From the NCBI GenBank assembly GCA_902489745.1, contig CABUBB010000012.1:1-58434 (forward strand): DNA of 58,434 nucleotides, given 5' to 3'. The position numbers were made by a program, and so were the translations under genes. Positions within the stretch are counted from its first letter, which is position 1. Each line of letters opens with the position of its first letter. Shown here one piece after another: positions 8,617-17,736 of this stretch. The notes below the pieces were generated by a model, which saw only the letters and a list, made by a program, of their open reading frames with translations, made no database searches and was not told the origin of the DNA. The DNA is from Metaruminococcus_A sp003150405 (GTDB lineage Bacteria; Bacillota; Clostridia; Oscillospirales; Ruminococcaceae).

Positions 8617-9705
8617 TTAATCCAAAAAGTCCTTCAAGCGCTTGCTCCGGCTGGGATGCCGCAGCTTACGCAGCGCCTTCGCCTCAATCTGCCGGATACG
8701 TTCACGGGTAACGTTAAATTCCTTGCCAACCTCTTCCAGCGTCCGGGAACGCCCGTCCTCCAAACCGAACCGCAGGCGGAGTACCTTTTCCTCCCGCTCG
8801 GTCAGGGTGGAGAGCACATCGCCAAGCTGCTCCTTGAGCAGGGTGTGGCTTGCCGCCTCCGCCGGGGCCGGAGCGTCGTCGTCCGGAATAAAATCGCCCA
8901 GATGGCTGTCCTCCTCTTCACCGATTGGCGTTTCCAGCGAAACCGGCTCCTGCGCCACCCGGATGATCTCCCGCACCTTTTCCACCGGCATATCCAGCTC
9001 TTCCGCAATCTCCTCGGCGGTTGGCTCATGGCCGTTTTTGTGCAGCAGCTGGCTGGAGACCTTTTTCACCTTGTTGATGGTTTCCACCATGTGCACCGGA
9101 ATGCGGATGGTTCGCGCCTGATCGGCGATGGCGCGGGTAATGGCCTGGCGGATCCACCAGGTTGCATAGGTGGAAAACTTAAAGCCCTTGGTGTGGTCAA
9201 ACTTCTCCACCGCTTTAATCAGGCCAAGGTTGCCCTCTTGAATCAGGTCGAGGAACTGCATGCCGCGGCCCACATACCGCTTGGCAATGCTGACCACCAG
9301 CCGCAGGTTCGCCTCGCTCAGCCGCTTGCGGGCAAAGGCGTCGCCGTTTGCCATGCGGGTGGCAAGCTCAATCTCCTCCTCGGTGGAGAGCAGCGGCACC
9401 CGGCCAATTTCCTTGAGGTAGACCTTAACCGGGTCGTCAATGCTAATGCCTTCGGTTGAAAGGGACGCCTCCAAATCCACATTGGCATTGGTGTCCAGAG
9501 CCAAATCCAGGTCAATGTCCGGCTCAAAATCCTCTACAATTTCAATGTTCATGTTCTCCAGTGAATCGTAGAGCTTTTCCATCTGTTCCGGATCAAAGTC
9601 AAGCTCCTCCAGCGCATCGGTGATCTCTTTGGTCGTCAGCTTCCCCTTTGCTTTGCCCTGTTCAATCAAATCCGTCATTGCCGGTTTTTTCTCGGTTGCT
9701 GCCAT
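8617..9705 (-). CDS. rpoD: RNA polymerase primary sigma factor
   Basis: Housekeeping sigma-70 (SigA/RpoD), about 362 residues from the chosen start. An acidic N-terminal region is followed by region 1.2 (DDPVKVYLKEIGRVPLLS), region 2 (RLVVSIAKRY, then the promoter-melting segment with GFKFSTYATWWIRQAI), region 3 and the region 4 helix-turn-helix (TLEEVGKEFNVTRERIRQIE) near the C-terminus. I take the ATG at 9705 (MAATEKKP), which has AGAGGA 8 nt upstream. The in-frame ATG at 9789 would add 28 low-complexity residues with a poor ribosome-binding site. It is the last gene of the dgt-dnaG-rpoD cluster, the classical macromolecular-synthesis arrangement. The Rrf2-type promoter begins only about 10 bp after its stop. 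Confidence 0.97.
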   Translation of the reverse strand: MAATEKKPAMTDLIEQGKAKGKLTTKEITDALEELDFDPEQMEKLYDSLENMNIEIVEDFEPDIDLDLALDTNANVDLEASLSTEGISIDDPVKVYLKEIGRVPLLSTEEEIELATRMANGDAFARKRLSEANLRLVVSIAKRYVGRGMQFLDLIQEGNLGLIKAVEKFDHTKGFKFSTYATWWIRQAITRAIADQARTIRIPVHMVETINKVKKVSSQLLHKNGHEPTAEEIAEELDMPVEKVREIIRVAQEPVSLETPIGEEEDSHLGDFIPDDDAPAPAEAASHTLLKEQLGDVLSTLTEREEKVLRLRFGLEDGRSRTLEEVGKEFNVTRERIRQIEAKALRKLRHPSRSKRLKDFLD

Positions 9706-9801
9706 AGTCACATTCCTCTTCTCCGCTGCCGCCGCGGGTCTTTGCGTAACGGTGCCGTGCGGCATGGTCTTGGCACCGGTTTTGGTCATTCCCAGACGCT
9801 G

Positions 9802-11580
9802 CTAAGAGCGTCCGCTTTTCTGTTTCTTCAGCTTCTCATAGTAGCTTGCAAGCTCAGCATCTCCGGCGTTTGCAAGCTCATCGGGCTTGGGTTTGTCGTG
9901 CAGCTCGGTGAGAACCTTTATATAATCCAGCATTTGCTGTTTTGTGTTGTCTAGTTCGTGGCTCTTTGCTAAAAGCCCCGATATTTTACCCATTTCCTGC
10001 GGGTTTAATTCACCGGCGAGCACACTCAGGTCGACCGTGAGCCCTTCCTTTGTTTTCGCGACGATATATGTAAAAACCCGCCGGTTAAAATCAGTGGCAA
10101 AACAGTCCGGCGAAAGCCGCGCTGCCACCGGCTCCACCACATCCGGATTGCGCAGCAGGTAGACGAGAATCCCCTCCTCCGCCATCGCCGCTTTGAGATT
10201 GGAGGCCCGCTGCGGATTGACGCGGTCCTGATACAGTGCCCGGCCGCTCTGAATTTCATTCCATTCCCGTTTTTTGGCCGCCCGCTGCTCCCGCTTCATC
10301 ACACCGCCTACCTGATCGAGGATCGCCGCTTTGGAAACCCCGGTTTCCTCGGCGAGCTTGCCGGCATAAACCTCCCGTTCCAGCGGGTTTTTGAGCTTTG
10401 CCAGCGCCGCAACGCCGTGACGCAGGTAGGTGAGCTTTCCGTCATCGGTGCTTAAATCCAGCGTTTGCTTAATTTTAAGCAGTTCAAACTCCATTGGATT
10501 ATTGGCGCCCTCCAGCAGCAGCTTGAAACGGGTTGCACCAAATTTCTTGATGTATTCATCCGGGTCTTTGGCGCCTTCCATTGCCAGGACGCGGGTTGCA
10601 ACCCCGGCCTGCGAAAGCAGGGTGATGGCCCGCTCGCTGGCTCGCTGGCCCGCCACGTCAGAGTCGTAGGAGATAATGACCTGCTCCGCGTACTGCGCAA
10701 TGAGCCGGGCCTGCTCCTCGGTAAGCGCCGTGCCTAGCGTCGCCACCACATTGTGGAACCCCGCCTGGTAAATGGAGATAACGTCCATGTATCCCTCCGC
10801 CAGAATCAGCGTCCGAGCAGCCACCTGGGTTTTGGCAAGATTAAGCGAGAACAGGTTGCGGCTCTTTTTAAAGACCGGGGTGTCCGCCGAATTCAAATAC
10901 TTCGGCTTGGAATCATCCATTACCCGGCCGCCGAACGCAATCACGTTGCCCCGCAGGTCGATGATGGGGAACATCACCCGGTTCCGGAACTGGTCGTAAA
11001 ACCGCACCCGGCCGTTCCGGTCACTGCGGGCGACCACCGCCGCCGCAATCATCTCATCCATCGTAAAGCCTTTGGACCGCAGGTGACTGATCAGATGATC
11101 CCACCCCTGCGGCGCAAAGCCCAGGCCATAGGTTTTTATCGTCTTTTCGGTGAGCTGCCGGTTCGTCAGGTAATCCAACCCCGGCTTCCCGGCCGGGGAG
11201 AGCAGGCAAGCATGAAAAAACCGCGCCGCTTCCCGGTTGAGCGCATAAATGCGGGTGCGCATTTGGTAAGCCCGGTCCTCGCCCCCCTCGTCCGGCACCG
11301 CCATGTTGTAGCGCCGCGCCAAAAAACGAATGGCCTCCGGGTAGTCGAGGTTTTCAATCTTCATAATGAAGGTGATCACATCGCCTCCCGCACCGCAGCC
11401 AAAGCAGTAGAAGGATTGGGTATCCGGGTAAATCACCATCGAGGGTGTTTTCTCAGAATGGAACGGGCAGAGGCATTTTTGGTTGCGCCCCGCGCGGGTA
11501 ATCGAGCAGTAGCTAGACATCACATCTTCAATATCCGCTGTCTGCCGGAGCTGCATAATAAAGCTGTTTGGGATCGCCAA
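9802..11580 (-). CDS. dnaG: DNA primase
   Basis: Synthesises RNA primers at the replication fork and partners with the replicative helicase. 592 residues, full length. The N-terminal CHC2 zinc site is visible as C38, H41, C59 and C62. The central TOPRIM catalytic domain includes LILAEGYMDVISIYQAG and the acidic SYDSDVAGQRA segment at about residues 255-315. The C-terminal ~150 residues are the less conserved helicase-interaction region. The start is a TTG at 11580 with an AAGGAGG ribosome-binding site 9 nt upstream; no better ATG is near. It lies between dgt and rpoD on the same strand, so co-transcription is expected. Confidence 0.97.
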   Translation of the reverse strand: MAIPNSFIMQLRQTADIEDVMSSYCSITRAGRNQKCLCPFHSEKTPSMVIYPDTQSFYCFGCGAGGDVITFIMKIENLDYPEAIRFLARRYNMAVPDEGGEDRAYQMRTRIYALNREAARFFHACLLSPAGKPGLDYLTNRQLTEKTIKTYGLGFAPQGWDHLISHLRSKGFTMDEMIAAAVVARSDRNGRVRFYDQFRNRVMFPIIDLRGNVIAFGGRVMDDSKPKYLNSADTPVFKKSRNLFSLNLAKTQVAARTLILAEGYMDVISIYQAGFHNVVATLGTALTEEQARLIAQYAEQVIISYDSDVAGQRASERAITLLSQAGVATRVLAMEGAKDPDEYIKKFGATRFKLLLEGANNPMEFELLKIKQTLDLSTDDGKLTYLRHGVAALAKLKNPLEREVYAGKLAEETGVSKAAILDQVGGVMKREQRAAKKREWNEIQSGRALYQDRVNPQRASNLKAAMAEEGILVYLLRNPDVVEPVAARLSPDCFATDFNRRVFTYIVAKTKEGLTVDLSVLAGELNPQEMGKISGLLAKSHELDNTKQQMLDYIKVLTELHDKPKPDELANAGDAELASYYEKLKKQKSGRS

Positions 11581-11619
11581 TACGCCCGCCTCCTTTCCAA
11601 AAGGGTGTGTAACCTAATT

Positions 11620-12618
11620 TTAAACCGCCGGCCAGGAGCGCGGCACATAGAGCCGCTCAAACAGCTCCACCGCGTAACTGTCGGTCATGCCTGCAATGTA
11701 GTCGCAGGCCGCCCGGTGCTCCCCCTCGCGCTCCGCAATGGCACGGTAAAATGGCGGCAGTTCCTCCGGGCGCTCGGCAAAATGTCGGTATAATATCTTG
11801 ACAACCTCCTCCGCCTTTCCCTCTTCGGATTTAGCAGTGGGGTTGGTGTACACCTGTTCAAACATAAAAGTCTTGAGCCGGTCGTGCGCCTCCTGTACCT
11901 CTGGCGCCATTGCAATTTCTGCGCCGCTGTGCGCAATCACCGAATGAATGATGGTGGAAATCCGCTCCGATTTGCTGCGCCCCAGTACATAGGTGCACTG
12001 GAACGGAATATCCTCAGCGGACAGCACCCCGGCCCGGAGTGCGTCCTCAATGTCGTGATTGATATACGCCACCTTGTCGGACAGCTTGACCACCCTCCCC
12101 TCAAGGGTGGCGGCTACTGCGTCCAGCGAATGGCAGGCAATGCCGTTTTTGACCTCATAAGTAAGATTAAGCCCCTTGCCGTCCTTTTCCAGCACTTCTG
12201 CCACCCGCACACTGTGCAGGGCATGCTGAAACCCCATTGGGCAGACCTCATTCAGCGCGCGTTCCCCTGCATGGCCGAACGGCGTATGGCCCAAATCATG
12301 CCCCATCGCAATGGCCTCGGTCAAATCTTCATTGAGGCGAAGCGCCCGGGCAATCGTCCGCGCAATCTGCGACACCTCAAGGGTGTGGGTCAGCCGGGTG
12401 CGGAAATGGTCGCCCATCGGGGAGAGAAAGACCTGGGTCTTATGCTTGAGCCGCCGGAACGAATTGCAGTGGATAATCCGGTCCCGGTCCCGGCAGAAGT
12501 CGGTGCGCAGGTCGCATTTCTCCTCCGGGCGCAGACGTCCCCTGCTTTCGGCAGAAAGCACCGCATAAGGGCTTAAGGTACGGCGTTCCAGCGCTTCGGT
12601 CTGTTCTCTTACCGTCAT
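11620..12618 (-). CDS. dgt: dGTP triphosphohydrolase-like HD-domain protein
   Basis: 332-residue HD-superfamily dNTP triphosphohydrolase of the type usually found next to dnaG in Clostridia. It releases tripolyphosphate from dNTPs and so tunes nucleotide pools. The HD metal-site residues appear in FRTRLTHTLEVSQIA (first His) and AIAMGHDLGHTPFGHAGE (HD pair and downstream His), with a further conserved Asp in LSDKVAYINHDIEDA. The N-terminal RDRDRIIHCNSFRRLKHKTQ is typical of this group. The ATG at 12618 has a GGGAGG ribosome-binding site. It is first in the dgt-dnaG-rpoD cluster. Substrate preference (dGTP only or several dNTPs) cannot be judged from sequence. Confidence 0.93.
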   Translation of the reverse strand: MTVREQTEALERRTLSPYAVLSAESRGRLRPEEKCDLRTDFCRDRDRIIHCNSFRRLKHKTQVFLSPMGDHFRTRLTHTLEVSQIARTIARALRLNEDLTEAIAMGHDLGHTPFGHAGERALNEVCPMGFQHALHSVRVAEVLEKDGKGLNLTYEVKNGIACHSLDAVAATLEGRVVKLSDKVAYINHDIEDALRAGVLSAEDIPFQCTYVLGRSKSERISTIIHSVIAHSGAEIAMAPEVQEAHDRLKTFMFEQVYTNPTAKSEEGKAEEVVKILYRHFAERPEELPPFYRAIAEREGEHRAACDYIAGMTDSYAVELFERLYVPRSWPAV

Positions 12619-12736
12619 ATCCGTGCCTCCCTCTTTAAAAGGTCTCTCATTAATATATATACCGCTTCCTTGTCGCTATTACTCTATTTTTGTTGTCCGC
12701 TGTCCTGCGGCAAATATTTCTTTTGCAATTAACAAT

Positions 12737-13357
12737 TTATTCCATATCCGCATGGCATTCCCGGAGTATGAACGGCTCCACCTGCCCGGCGGAAAGTTCC
12801 TGCAGCTCCTTGCAGAACGCCCCAAAGCGTTCGCTTTTTATAAGCAGCACCAACCGGACCTGTTCGCCAAAAGAGGTTTCCTGAACCTGGATGCGGTACT
12901 GCGGCAGCAGGTAGGTAATTTTTCCATAAAGGGCGTAATCCACCTCAATTACAAAAGAGGTGCAGGGCACCATGTTGAGAATTCCGCCCGCCGTCACCGC
13001 CAGACTGGCGCCCGTGGAATAGGCCCGTACCAAGCCGCCCGCACCAAGCAGCACCCCGCCGAAATAACGGGTTACTACCGCGCAGACGTCTACCAGGCCG
13101 TTGCGGGAAAGCACCTCCAAAATCGGCACCCCTGCCGTTCCCTGCGGCTCCCCGTCATCCGAGTAGCGCTTGATCTGCCCCTCCCGCAGGATATAGGCGT
13201 AGCAGTTATGGTTGGCCTCACGGTTGTGAGCGCGCACCTCTTCAATAAACGCCACCGCTTCCTCCTCGGTCTGTACCGGCGCAATGTGCCCTATAAAACG
13301 GGAACGCCGCTCAACAAATTCATCTTCAGCCTTCTGCCGGATGGTTCTGTACTCCAC
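12737..13357 (-). CDS. yigZ: YigZ/IMPACT family protein
   Basis: 206-residue member of the YigZ/YvyE family, whose eukaryotic relative IMPACT regulates translation through GCN1. The family hallmark region is clear: RSRFIGHIAPV, then NCYAYILREGQIKRYSDDGEPQGTAG split around residues 50-75, and VVTRYFGGVLLGAGGLVRAYS at about residues 94-114. The C-terminal ~70 residues form the ferredoxin-like DUF1949 portion. The start is a GTG at 13357. It is on the same strand as dgt with a 118-bp gap and no obvious terminator. The exact biochemical role of the family in bacteria is not settled. Confidence 0.92.
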   Translation of the reverse strand: MEYRTIRQKAEDEFVERRSRFIGHIAPVQTEEEAVAFIEEVRAHNREANHNCYAYILREGQIKRYSDDGEPQGTAGVPILEVLSRNGLVDVCAVVTRYFGGVLLGAGGLVRAYSTGASLAVTAGGILNMVPCTSFVIEVDYALYGKITYLLPQYRIQVQETSFGEQVRLVLLIKSERFGAFCKELQELSAGQVEPFILRECHADME

Positions 13358-13766
13358 CGTTTCTCACACTCCAAACCAACTTTGGCGGCCGTCAAAACCG
13401 CCGGATACCGCAAAATCAGACCGCTGCCTAGCGGTCAGCCCGGTTTGAAAATTCGCTGCACGCATCGGGTTCGGAAAACATACGGATCAAACACCCGCAT
13501 AGACTGCCCATTCAAATCGGAGCAGCAATTCCGCGCTTTTACGTTCCAAACCGCCTGAGCGGTTCCTCCCGGTGCATTTCACATCAGCGCGCCGGGTCCG
13601 CAGAGCTCCAAAAAAATCCATCGGCGGCCTGTTAGACCGCATACCGGAACCGCAGACATATATCCAACCACAACACGGCTGTACCCACAAATTCCAAACT
13701 AGCACAGCCCGTACATTTTGAAAAAACAAAAGCGGTGAGCACTTTTGCACACCGCTTTTCGCCGGA
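13358..13766. other. intergenic region between rpmE and yigZ
   Basis: No credible gene. It contains the rpmE terminator at its right end and, in the probable yigZ leader, two small hairpins: GGCGG/CCGCC at about 13384-13402 and a perfect 7-bp stem GACCGCT/AGCGGTC at 13419-13436. Neither is followed by a T tract on the minus strand. I recognise no riboswitch. Confidence 0.5.
13728..13759 (-). terminator. Rho-independent terminator of rpmE
   Basis: A 10-bp perfect stem (AAAAGCGGTG at 13728-13737, CACCGCTTTT at 13750-13759) with a 12-nt loop, followed on the minus strand by GTTTTTT. It starts 8 bp past the rpmE stop. Confidence 0.88.
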
Positions 13767-13970
13767 TTATTTGTCCATATTGAAACGCTTTTTGAAACGG
13801 TCAACACGTCCGCCGGTATCTACCAGTTTCTGCTTGCCGGTGTAGAACGGATGGCATTTCGAACAAATTTCAACCTTAATATCGCCCCGAGTGGAGCGGG
13901 TCTCGATGACGTTGCCGCACGCGCACTTGATGGTGGTCGGCTCGTACTTCGGATGAATTCCCTCTTTCAC
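13767..13970 (-). CDS. rpmE: 50S ribosomal protein L31
   Basis: 67-residue ribosomal protein L31 of the zinc-binding (C+) type. The cysteines are visible in IKCACGNVIETRS and EICSKCHPFYTGKQK. The start is a GTG at 13970: the frame stays open further upstream, but the only good ribosome-binding site is AGAGGTG about 7 nt before this codon, and the upstream extension is not L31-like. The C+ type implies the usual zinc storage role; a zinc-independent paralogue is not seen here. Single gene with its own promoter and terminator. Confidence 0.95.
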   Translation of the reverse strand: MKEGIHPKYEPTTIKCACGNVIETRSTRGDIKVEICSKCHPFYTGKQKLVDTGGRVDRFKKRFNMDK

Positions 13971-14055
13971 TTCAGTCACCTCTTTTTTCACGAGTACGCC
14001 GCTTAGGGACGCGAAATCAGACCAATTTCGCGCGCACAAGGGCTATCGAGATATT

Positions 14056-14084
14056 ATGATAGCATAAACAGTTCAAAAATGCAA
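14056..14084 (-). promoter_or_regulatory. promoter of rpmE
   Basis: On the minus strand TTGCAT (14079-14084) lies 17 bp before TATCAT (14056-14061), with an extended -10 TGC directly upstream of the -10 box. Confidence 0.65.
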
Positions 14085-14144
14085 GCATTTTTTGCTGGGT
14101 AAAACAGCCTTTTTCCGCAGTTTGCACTGACAGTTTTTGTGCAG

Positions 14145-15860
14145 TTATGCCAGCAGCTTGTCAAAATCCGCCGCAAGCTTCTGCTGTAAGGCTTTGGCTT
14201 CCGCCTCGTCCTTGCCGGTAGTGGTGTAGTAAACCTTGATTTTTGGCTCGGTGCCGGACGGACGGATGATCACGCTCGCGCCGCCTTCCAGACCAAACAC
14301 CAGCACATCGGATTTCGGAAGGGTGATTTCGGTTTCTTTGCCGCTCACAAGGTCAATGGTCTTAGAGACTTTATAATCCGAGAACTCCAGCACCTTGAGC
14401 CCGCCGATTTCCTTCGGGGCATTACCCCGGGTGCGCGCCATAATCTCCGCCATCTTCTCCATGCCGGCGGCACCTTCAAACCCGAAGTTGCCAATGCAGT
14501 TGTAGTAGTAACCATATTTTTTGTAAAGGTTGCGGAAGGCGTCAATCATCCGAATCCCCTTAGCTTTGTAGAAGGCCGCCGCCTCGCAGATAAGCATCGA
14601 AGCGACTACCGCGTCCTTATCGCGTACATAGGTGCCGGAAAGGTAGCCATAGCTTTCCTCAAAACCAAAGAGGAACCGCTCGCTCTCGCCTTTTGTCTCC
14701 AGCAGGCCAATCTGCTCGCCAATAAACTTAAACCCGGTCAGCACATTGATGAGCTGCACGCCGTAGTCCTCAGCAATGCGGTCAGCAAGGCGGGTGCTCA
14801 CAATGGTTTTCACTGCAATCGGGTCCTTCGGCATGGTGCCCATCGCCTTACGCTCCCGGCAGATGTATTCCAGAAGCAGCGCGCCCACTTCATTGCCGGT
14901 GATGAGCACATACTCCCCATCATCCCCCGGCACCGCAATGCCCATGCGGTCGGCGTCCGGGTCGGTTGCCAGCAGCAGGTCGGGCTTGTATTCCGCGCAG
15001 TCGCGCAGGCCCAAGGTCAGCGCCTCTTTGATTTCCGGGTTCGGAAAGGGGCAGGTTGGGAACTCGCCGTTGGGCAGCTCCTGCTCTTTTACAACATGTA
15101 CGTCCTTGACCCCAATGCGGCCGAGGATTTTCCGTACCGGCTTGTTACCCGCGCCATTGAGAGGGGTATAAACCACCCGCAGCCCGGCGTCCGGGATCAA
15201 TTCCGGGTGGATGCTCTGCTGCTGTACGCAGTCAAGATAGCGTTCCAGCAGGTCGTCACCAATGAATTCCACATTACCCGCTTCCACCGCGGCGTCAAAA
15301 TCCACCAGCCGGATATCGGTAAACAAATCCAGCTTGTTGATGCGTTCCAGCACCGCGTCGGCAGCGTCGTTGGTCATCTGGCAGCCGTCCGGCCCGTAAA
15401 CCTTATAACCGTTGTACTTGGCCGGGTTGTGGCTTGCCGTCACCATAATGCCCGCGTTGCAGCCGAGCTCACGGGTCGCAAAAGACAGGCAGGGAACCGG
15501 GCGCAGCTCTTTATAAAGGTGGACATGGATATCATTCGCCGCCAGTACCCGCGCCGCTTCCTTTGCAAACACGTCGGATTTAATGCGGCTGTCATAGCTA
15601 ATAGCAACCTTTGGATCTTTATACGCCGAATTGAGATACTCCGCAAGGCCCTGGGTGGCCCGCCGCACGGTGTAAATGTTCATCCGGTTGGTTCCGGCAC
15701 CGAGCACGCCGCGCAGGCCGGCGGTACCGAACTCAAGATCGCGGTAGAACCGGTCCTGGATCGCTTCATCGTCTCCGTTAATCGCCGCAAGCTCCTCCGC
15801 CAAATCGCGGTCCTCTAACGGCTGTTCCAGCCAGTGTTTGTACTTCAAATACTCCGACAT
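14145..15860 (-). CDS. pgcA: phosphoglucomutase/phosphomannomutase (PgcA type)
   Basis: About 571-residue alpha-phosphohexomutase interconverting glucose-1-phosphate and glucose-6-phosphate, feeding glycogen, cell-wall sugars and exopolysaccharide. Signature segments are RDLEFGTAGLRGVLGAGTNR near residue 45, the phosphoserine loop IMVTASHNPAKYNGYKVYG near residue 140, the metal-binding LLATDPDADRMGIAV near residue 300 and the C-terminal phosphate-binding IRPSGTEPKIKVYY. Length and N-terminus match Bacillus PgcA. I prefer the ATG at 15860 (MSEYLKYKHW), which has GGGGG 8 nt upstream, over one five codons earlier. It is last in a possible rnfD-rnfE-rnfA-DUF4015-pgcA operon (gap of 49 bp). Confidence 0.95.
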   Translation of the reverse strand: MSEYLKYKHWLEQPLEDRDLAEELAAINGDDEAIQDRFYRDLEFGTAGLRGVLGAGTNRMNIYTVRRATQGLAEYLNSAYKDPKVAISYDSRIKSDVFAKEAARVLAANDIHVHLYKELRPVPCLSFATRELGCNAGIMVTASHNPAKYNGYKVYGPDGCQMTNDAADAVLERINKLDLFTDIRLVDFDAAVEAGNVEFIGDDLLERYLDCVQQQSIHPELIPDAGLRVVYTPLNGAGNKPVRKILGRIGVKDVHVVKEQELPNGEFPTCPFPNPEIKEALTLGLRDCAEYKPDLLLATDPDADRMGIAVPGDDGEYVLITGNEVGALLLEYICRERKAMGTMPKDPIAVKTIVSTRLADRIAEDYGVQLINVLTGFKFIGEQIGLLETKGESERFLFGFEESYGYLSGTYVRDKDAVVASMLICEAAAFYKAKGIRMIDAFRNLYKKYGYYYNCIGNFGFEGAAGMEKMAEIMARTRGNAPKEIGGLKVLEFSDYKVSKTIDLVSGKETEITLPKSDVLVFGLEGGASVIIRPSGTEPKIKVYYTTTGKDEAEAKALQQKLAADFDKLLA

Positions 15861-15909
15861 AATCAATGCCCCCATCTCAATATTTGTGACTTGACTTGTG
15901 CTGTTATTT

Positions 15910-17073
15910 CTAAGGGATTACGTATCCCTCAAGTTCCAGTTCGGTCAGAGCCGCCTGTACTGCATCGGCCTGAGCGGCGTCCTCCACCATCGGAAGCAGC
16001 TCCGCTTCGCCAACCTTGGGCTGAAATACTGTCAGCACCTGCTTGGCAGCCTGCTGTATATCCGCTGTATCCAGCGCCGTTTCACCCACCGTCAAACCGG
16101 ACAGCGAACTGAAGTCCAGCAGCGGCGCCACATGTTTTGCGCCGAGCGCCGCCGGGTCGCCGCCAAACCAGGAGGCGTTTCTACCAAACGACGCAGACAC
16201 CGGGTAGGAAATATACACCACACCCCCAGCCGCTTCCGCTTCGCTTTCACAGCGGGCAATGAAATTGGAAAGCGCCTGCTGCTGGCTTACGCCCTCTGCC
16301 TCGGCTCCCATGTTGGCCGAAGAGAAGGTGCGTACCTCCGGGAACTCCACCTTGTGCCAGATCACCGTCTCAAAACCGGAGGCAATGACCTCGTTCTGCA
16401 CCGCAACCAAATAGTCGCAGGCAGCCACCTTATAAGGATTAAGCCACGGCTTGCCGCCGTTATCCACTGCGTTATCCCACCAAGCCGAATTGGTGTTCTC
16501 ATACATGTAGCCATTGTTTCGCGCAACACTGGGCGCCGTCCGGTCCATAAAGGCGCTGAGCTTTGCCACCGGTTTCAACCCGCTTGTTTCAATTGCACTC
16601 ACCAAGGTGTTGAGGTCCAGCGCGCCTTCAACGACCGCGCCATATTCTGCCGCCTGCTGCAGCGTGGAAGCGTACAAAAGCCTTCCTGTTGTATCCTTCA
16701 GCTCTATGACAACAGCAGTTGCACCGCCTTGTTTGGCTTGGTCGAGAAACGCCGAAAGAGCAGCCGGATCCTGCGCGGTTTCAAAGGAAAGTGTAACCGC
16801 CTTCAAAGCAGTGTCCTCCACCTGCGGCTCGCTGGAGTCAAGCGAACTGTCCGAACTGTCCGGCTGCGTGGAATCCAAGGAATCAGAGGATGGCACGCTC
16901 GGCTCAATTTTCCCATTGATAAAATCCATGAACGGGCCTGCAACACTGTACCCAATAAAGCCCACTGCCGCAATGGCAACCACAAAAACGCCAATCTTCA
17001 AGGCAGTCCTGCCGCTGCTGCGCCGCCGGCTGTAAATGCGGCGATAGCGTTTAATCTTTCTCGGTTTCTTCAT
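15910..17073 (-). CDS. membrane-anchored DUF4015-like putative glycoside hydrolase, possibly inactive
   Basis: 387 residues. A very basic N-terminus (KKPRKIKRYRRIYSRRR) precedes one membrane span at about residues 25-48, then a Ser/Asp/Pro-rich linker and an extracellular alpha/beta-barrel-like domain. The order VVIELKDTTGRLLYAS, LKPVAKLSAFMD, WLNPYKVAACDYLVAV, VIWHKVEFP follows the DUF4015 putative glycoside hydrolase pattern (VIDVKDDxG, ..GRIVxFKD, W.DPY.., QFDYVRFP). In the last block the family's conserved Asp (FDYVRFP) is a His here (WHKVEFP), so catalysis may be lost. It follows rnfA by 45 bp and precedes pgcA by 49 bp. Role unknown; a cell-wall or exopolymer function is a guess. The family assignment rests on remembered consensus. 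Confidence 0.75.
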   Translation of the reverse strand: MKKPRKIKRYRRIYSRRRSSGRTALKIGVFVVAIAAVGFIGYSVAGPFMDFINGKIEPSVPSSDSLDSTQPDSSDSSLDSSEPQVEDTALKAVTLSFETAQDPAALSAFLDQAKQGGATAVVIELKDTTGRLLYASTLQQAAEYGAVVEGALDLNTLVSAIETSGLKPVAKLSAFMDRTAPSVARNNGYMYENTNSAWWDNAVDNGGKPWLNPYKVAACDYLVAVQNEVIASGFETVIWHKVEFPEVRTFSSANMGAEAEGVSQQQALSNFIARCESEAEAAGGVVYISYPVSASFGRNASWFGGDPAALGAKHVAPLLDFSSLSGLTVGETALDTADIQQAAKQVLTVFQPKVGEAELLPMVEDAAQADAVQAALTELELEGYVIP

Positions 17074-17118
17074 GCAAACACCCTTCCTGGTCCTGTCCGC
17101 CTTAAAACTGCGGGCAGC

Positions 17119-17736
17119 TTAGTACGGAAGCTGATGCCCCACCAGCCCGTAAAAAGCCAGGGACAGCAGCCCAATGTAAATGAGCAGTACCGGAAAACCG
17201 CGAAACGCCTTTGGTATTGCTTCGCTGTACAAATAATCATAGGCAACTGAAAGAAAAAACATGGCAAGTGCAAAACCCACGCCAGCCCCAATTCCAAACC
17301 CAAGGGATGCTCCAAAGGAAAGTTTTTCCGAAGCTGCCAGCAATAGTGTGCCCAGTACCACACAGTTAAACGCAGTAATATGGATCATTGGCTTAACCTT
17401 TTCCTGCCACCGCTCCGGCAGGTAACCACAGATCACCAGCGCCAGCAGGTACACCAGACTGATAACCGCTGCATAAATGAGCGGGCGGTAATAGTTCGCG
17501 TTCGGCAGGTCCTCCAAAACCGGCTGCATAAACCAGGTGACAATGCCGGAAAACACCGTAATCAAGGTCAGAATAAGCCCGAACACCAAGAGGTTGTTCT
17601 TTTTGCGGATGATCACCAGCGCGGTACTGGTGCCGAGCGCACGGGTAAAAATCATGTTCTCCACAAAGATCATCACCAGCGCCATAACAAAACAGTCTGT
17701 CAAAAACGATCCGGTTGAGGTGAAAAATTCACTCAT
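17119..17736 (-). CDS. rnfA: RnfA-like integral membrane protein with a missing cofactor cysteine
   Basis: 205 residues, six predicted spans, homologous to RnfA/NqrE of the ion-pumping ferredoxin:NAD+ (Rnf) or NADH:quinone (Nqr) complexes. In RnfA/RnfE each protein normally gives two cysteines to a [2Fe-2S] cluster in the membrane. Here the first motif (family NNFVLxRFLGICPFLGV) reads ENMIFTRALGTSTALVI, so that Cys is absent. The second (TTNCAVLG) is kept as AFNCVVLG. The start is the ATG at 17736 with GGAGGTGGACGCGG upstream, overlapping the end of rnfE by 8 bp; the frame stays open further upstream but has no support. Translationally coupled to rnfE and rnfD. Redox function is doubtful. Confidence 0.85.
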   Translation of the reverse strand: MSEFFTSTGSFLTDCFVMALVMIFVENMIFTRALGTSTALVIIRKKNNLLVFGLILTLITVFSGIVTWFMQPVLEDLPNANYYRPLIYAAVISLVYLLALVICGYLPERWQEKVKPMIHITAFNCVVLGTLLLAASEKLSFGASLGFGIGAGVGFALAMFFLSVAYDYLYSEAIPKAFRGFPVLLIYIGLLSLAFYGLVGHQLPY

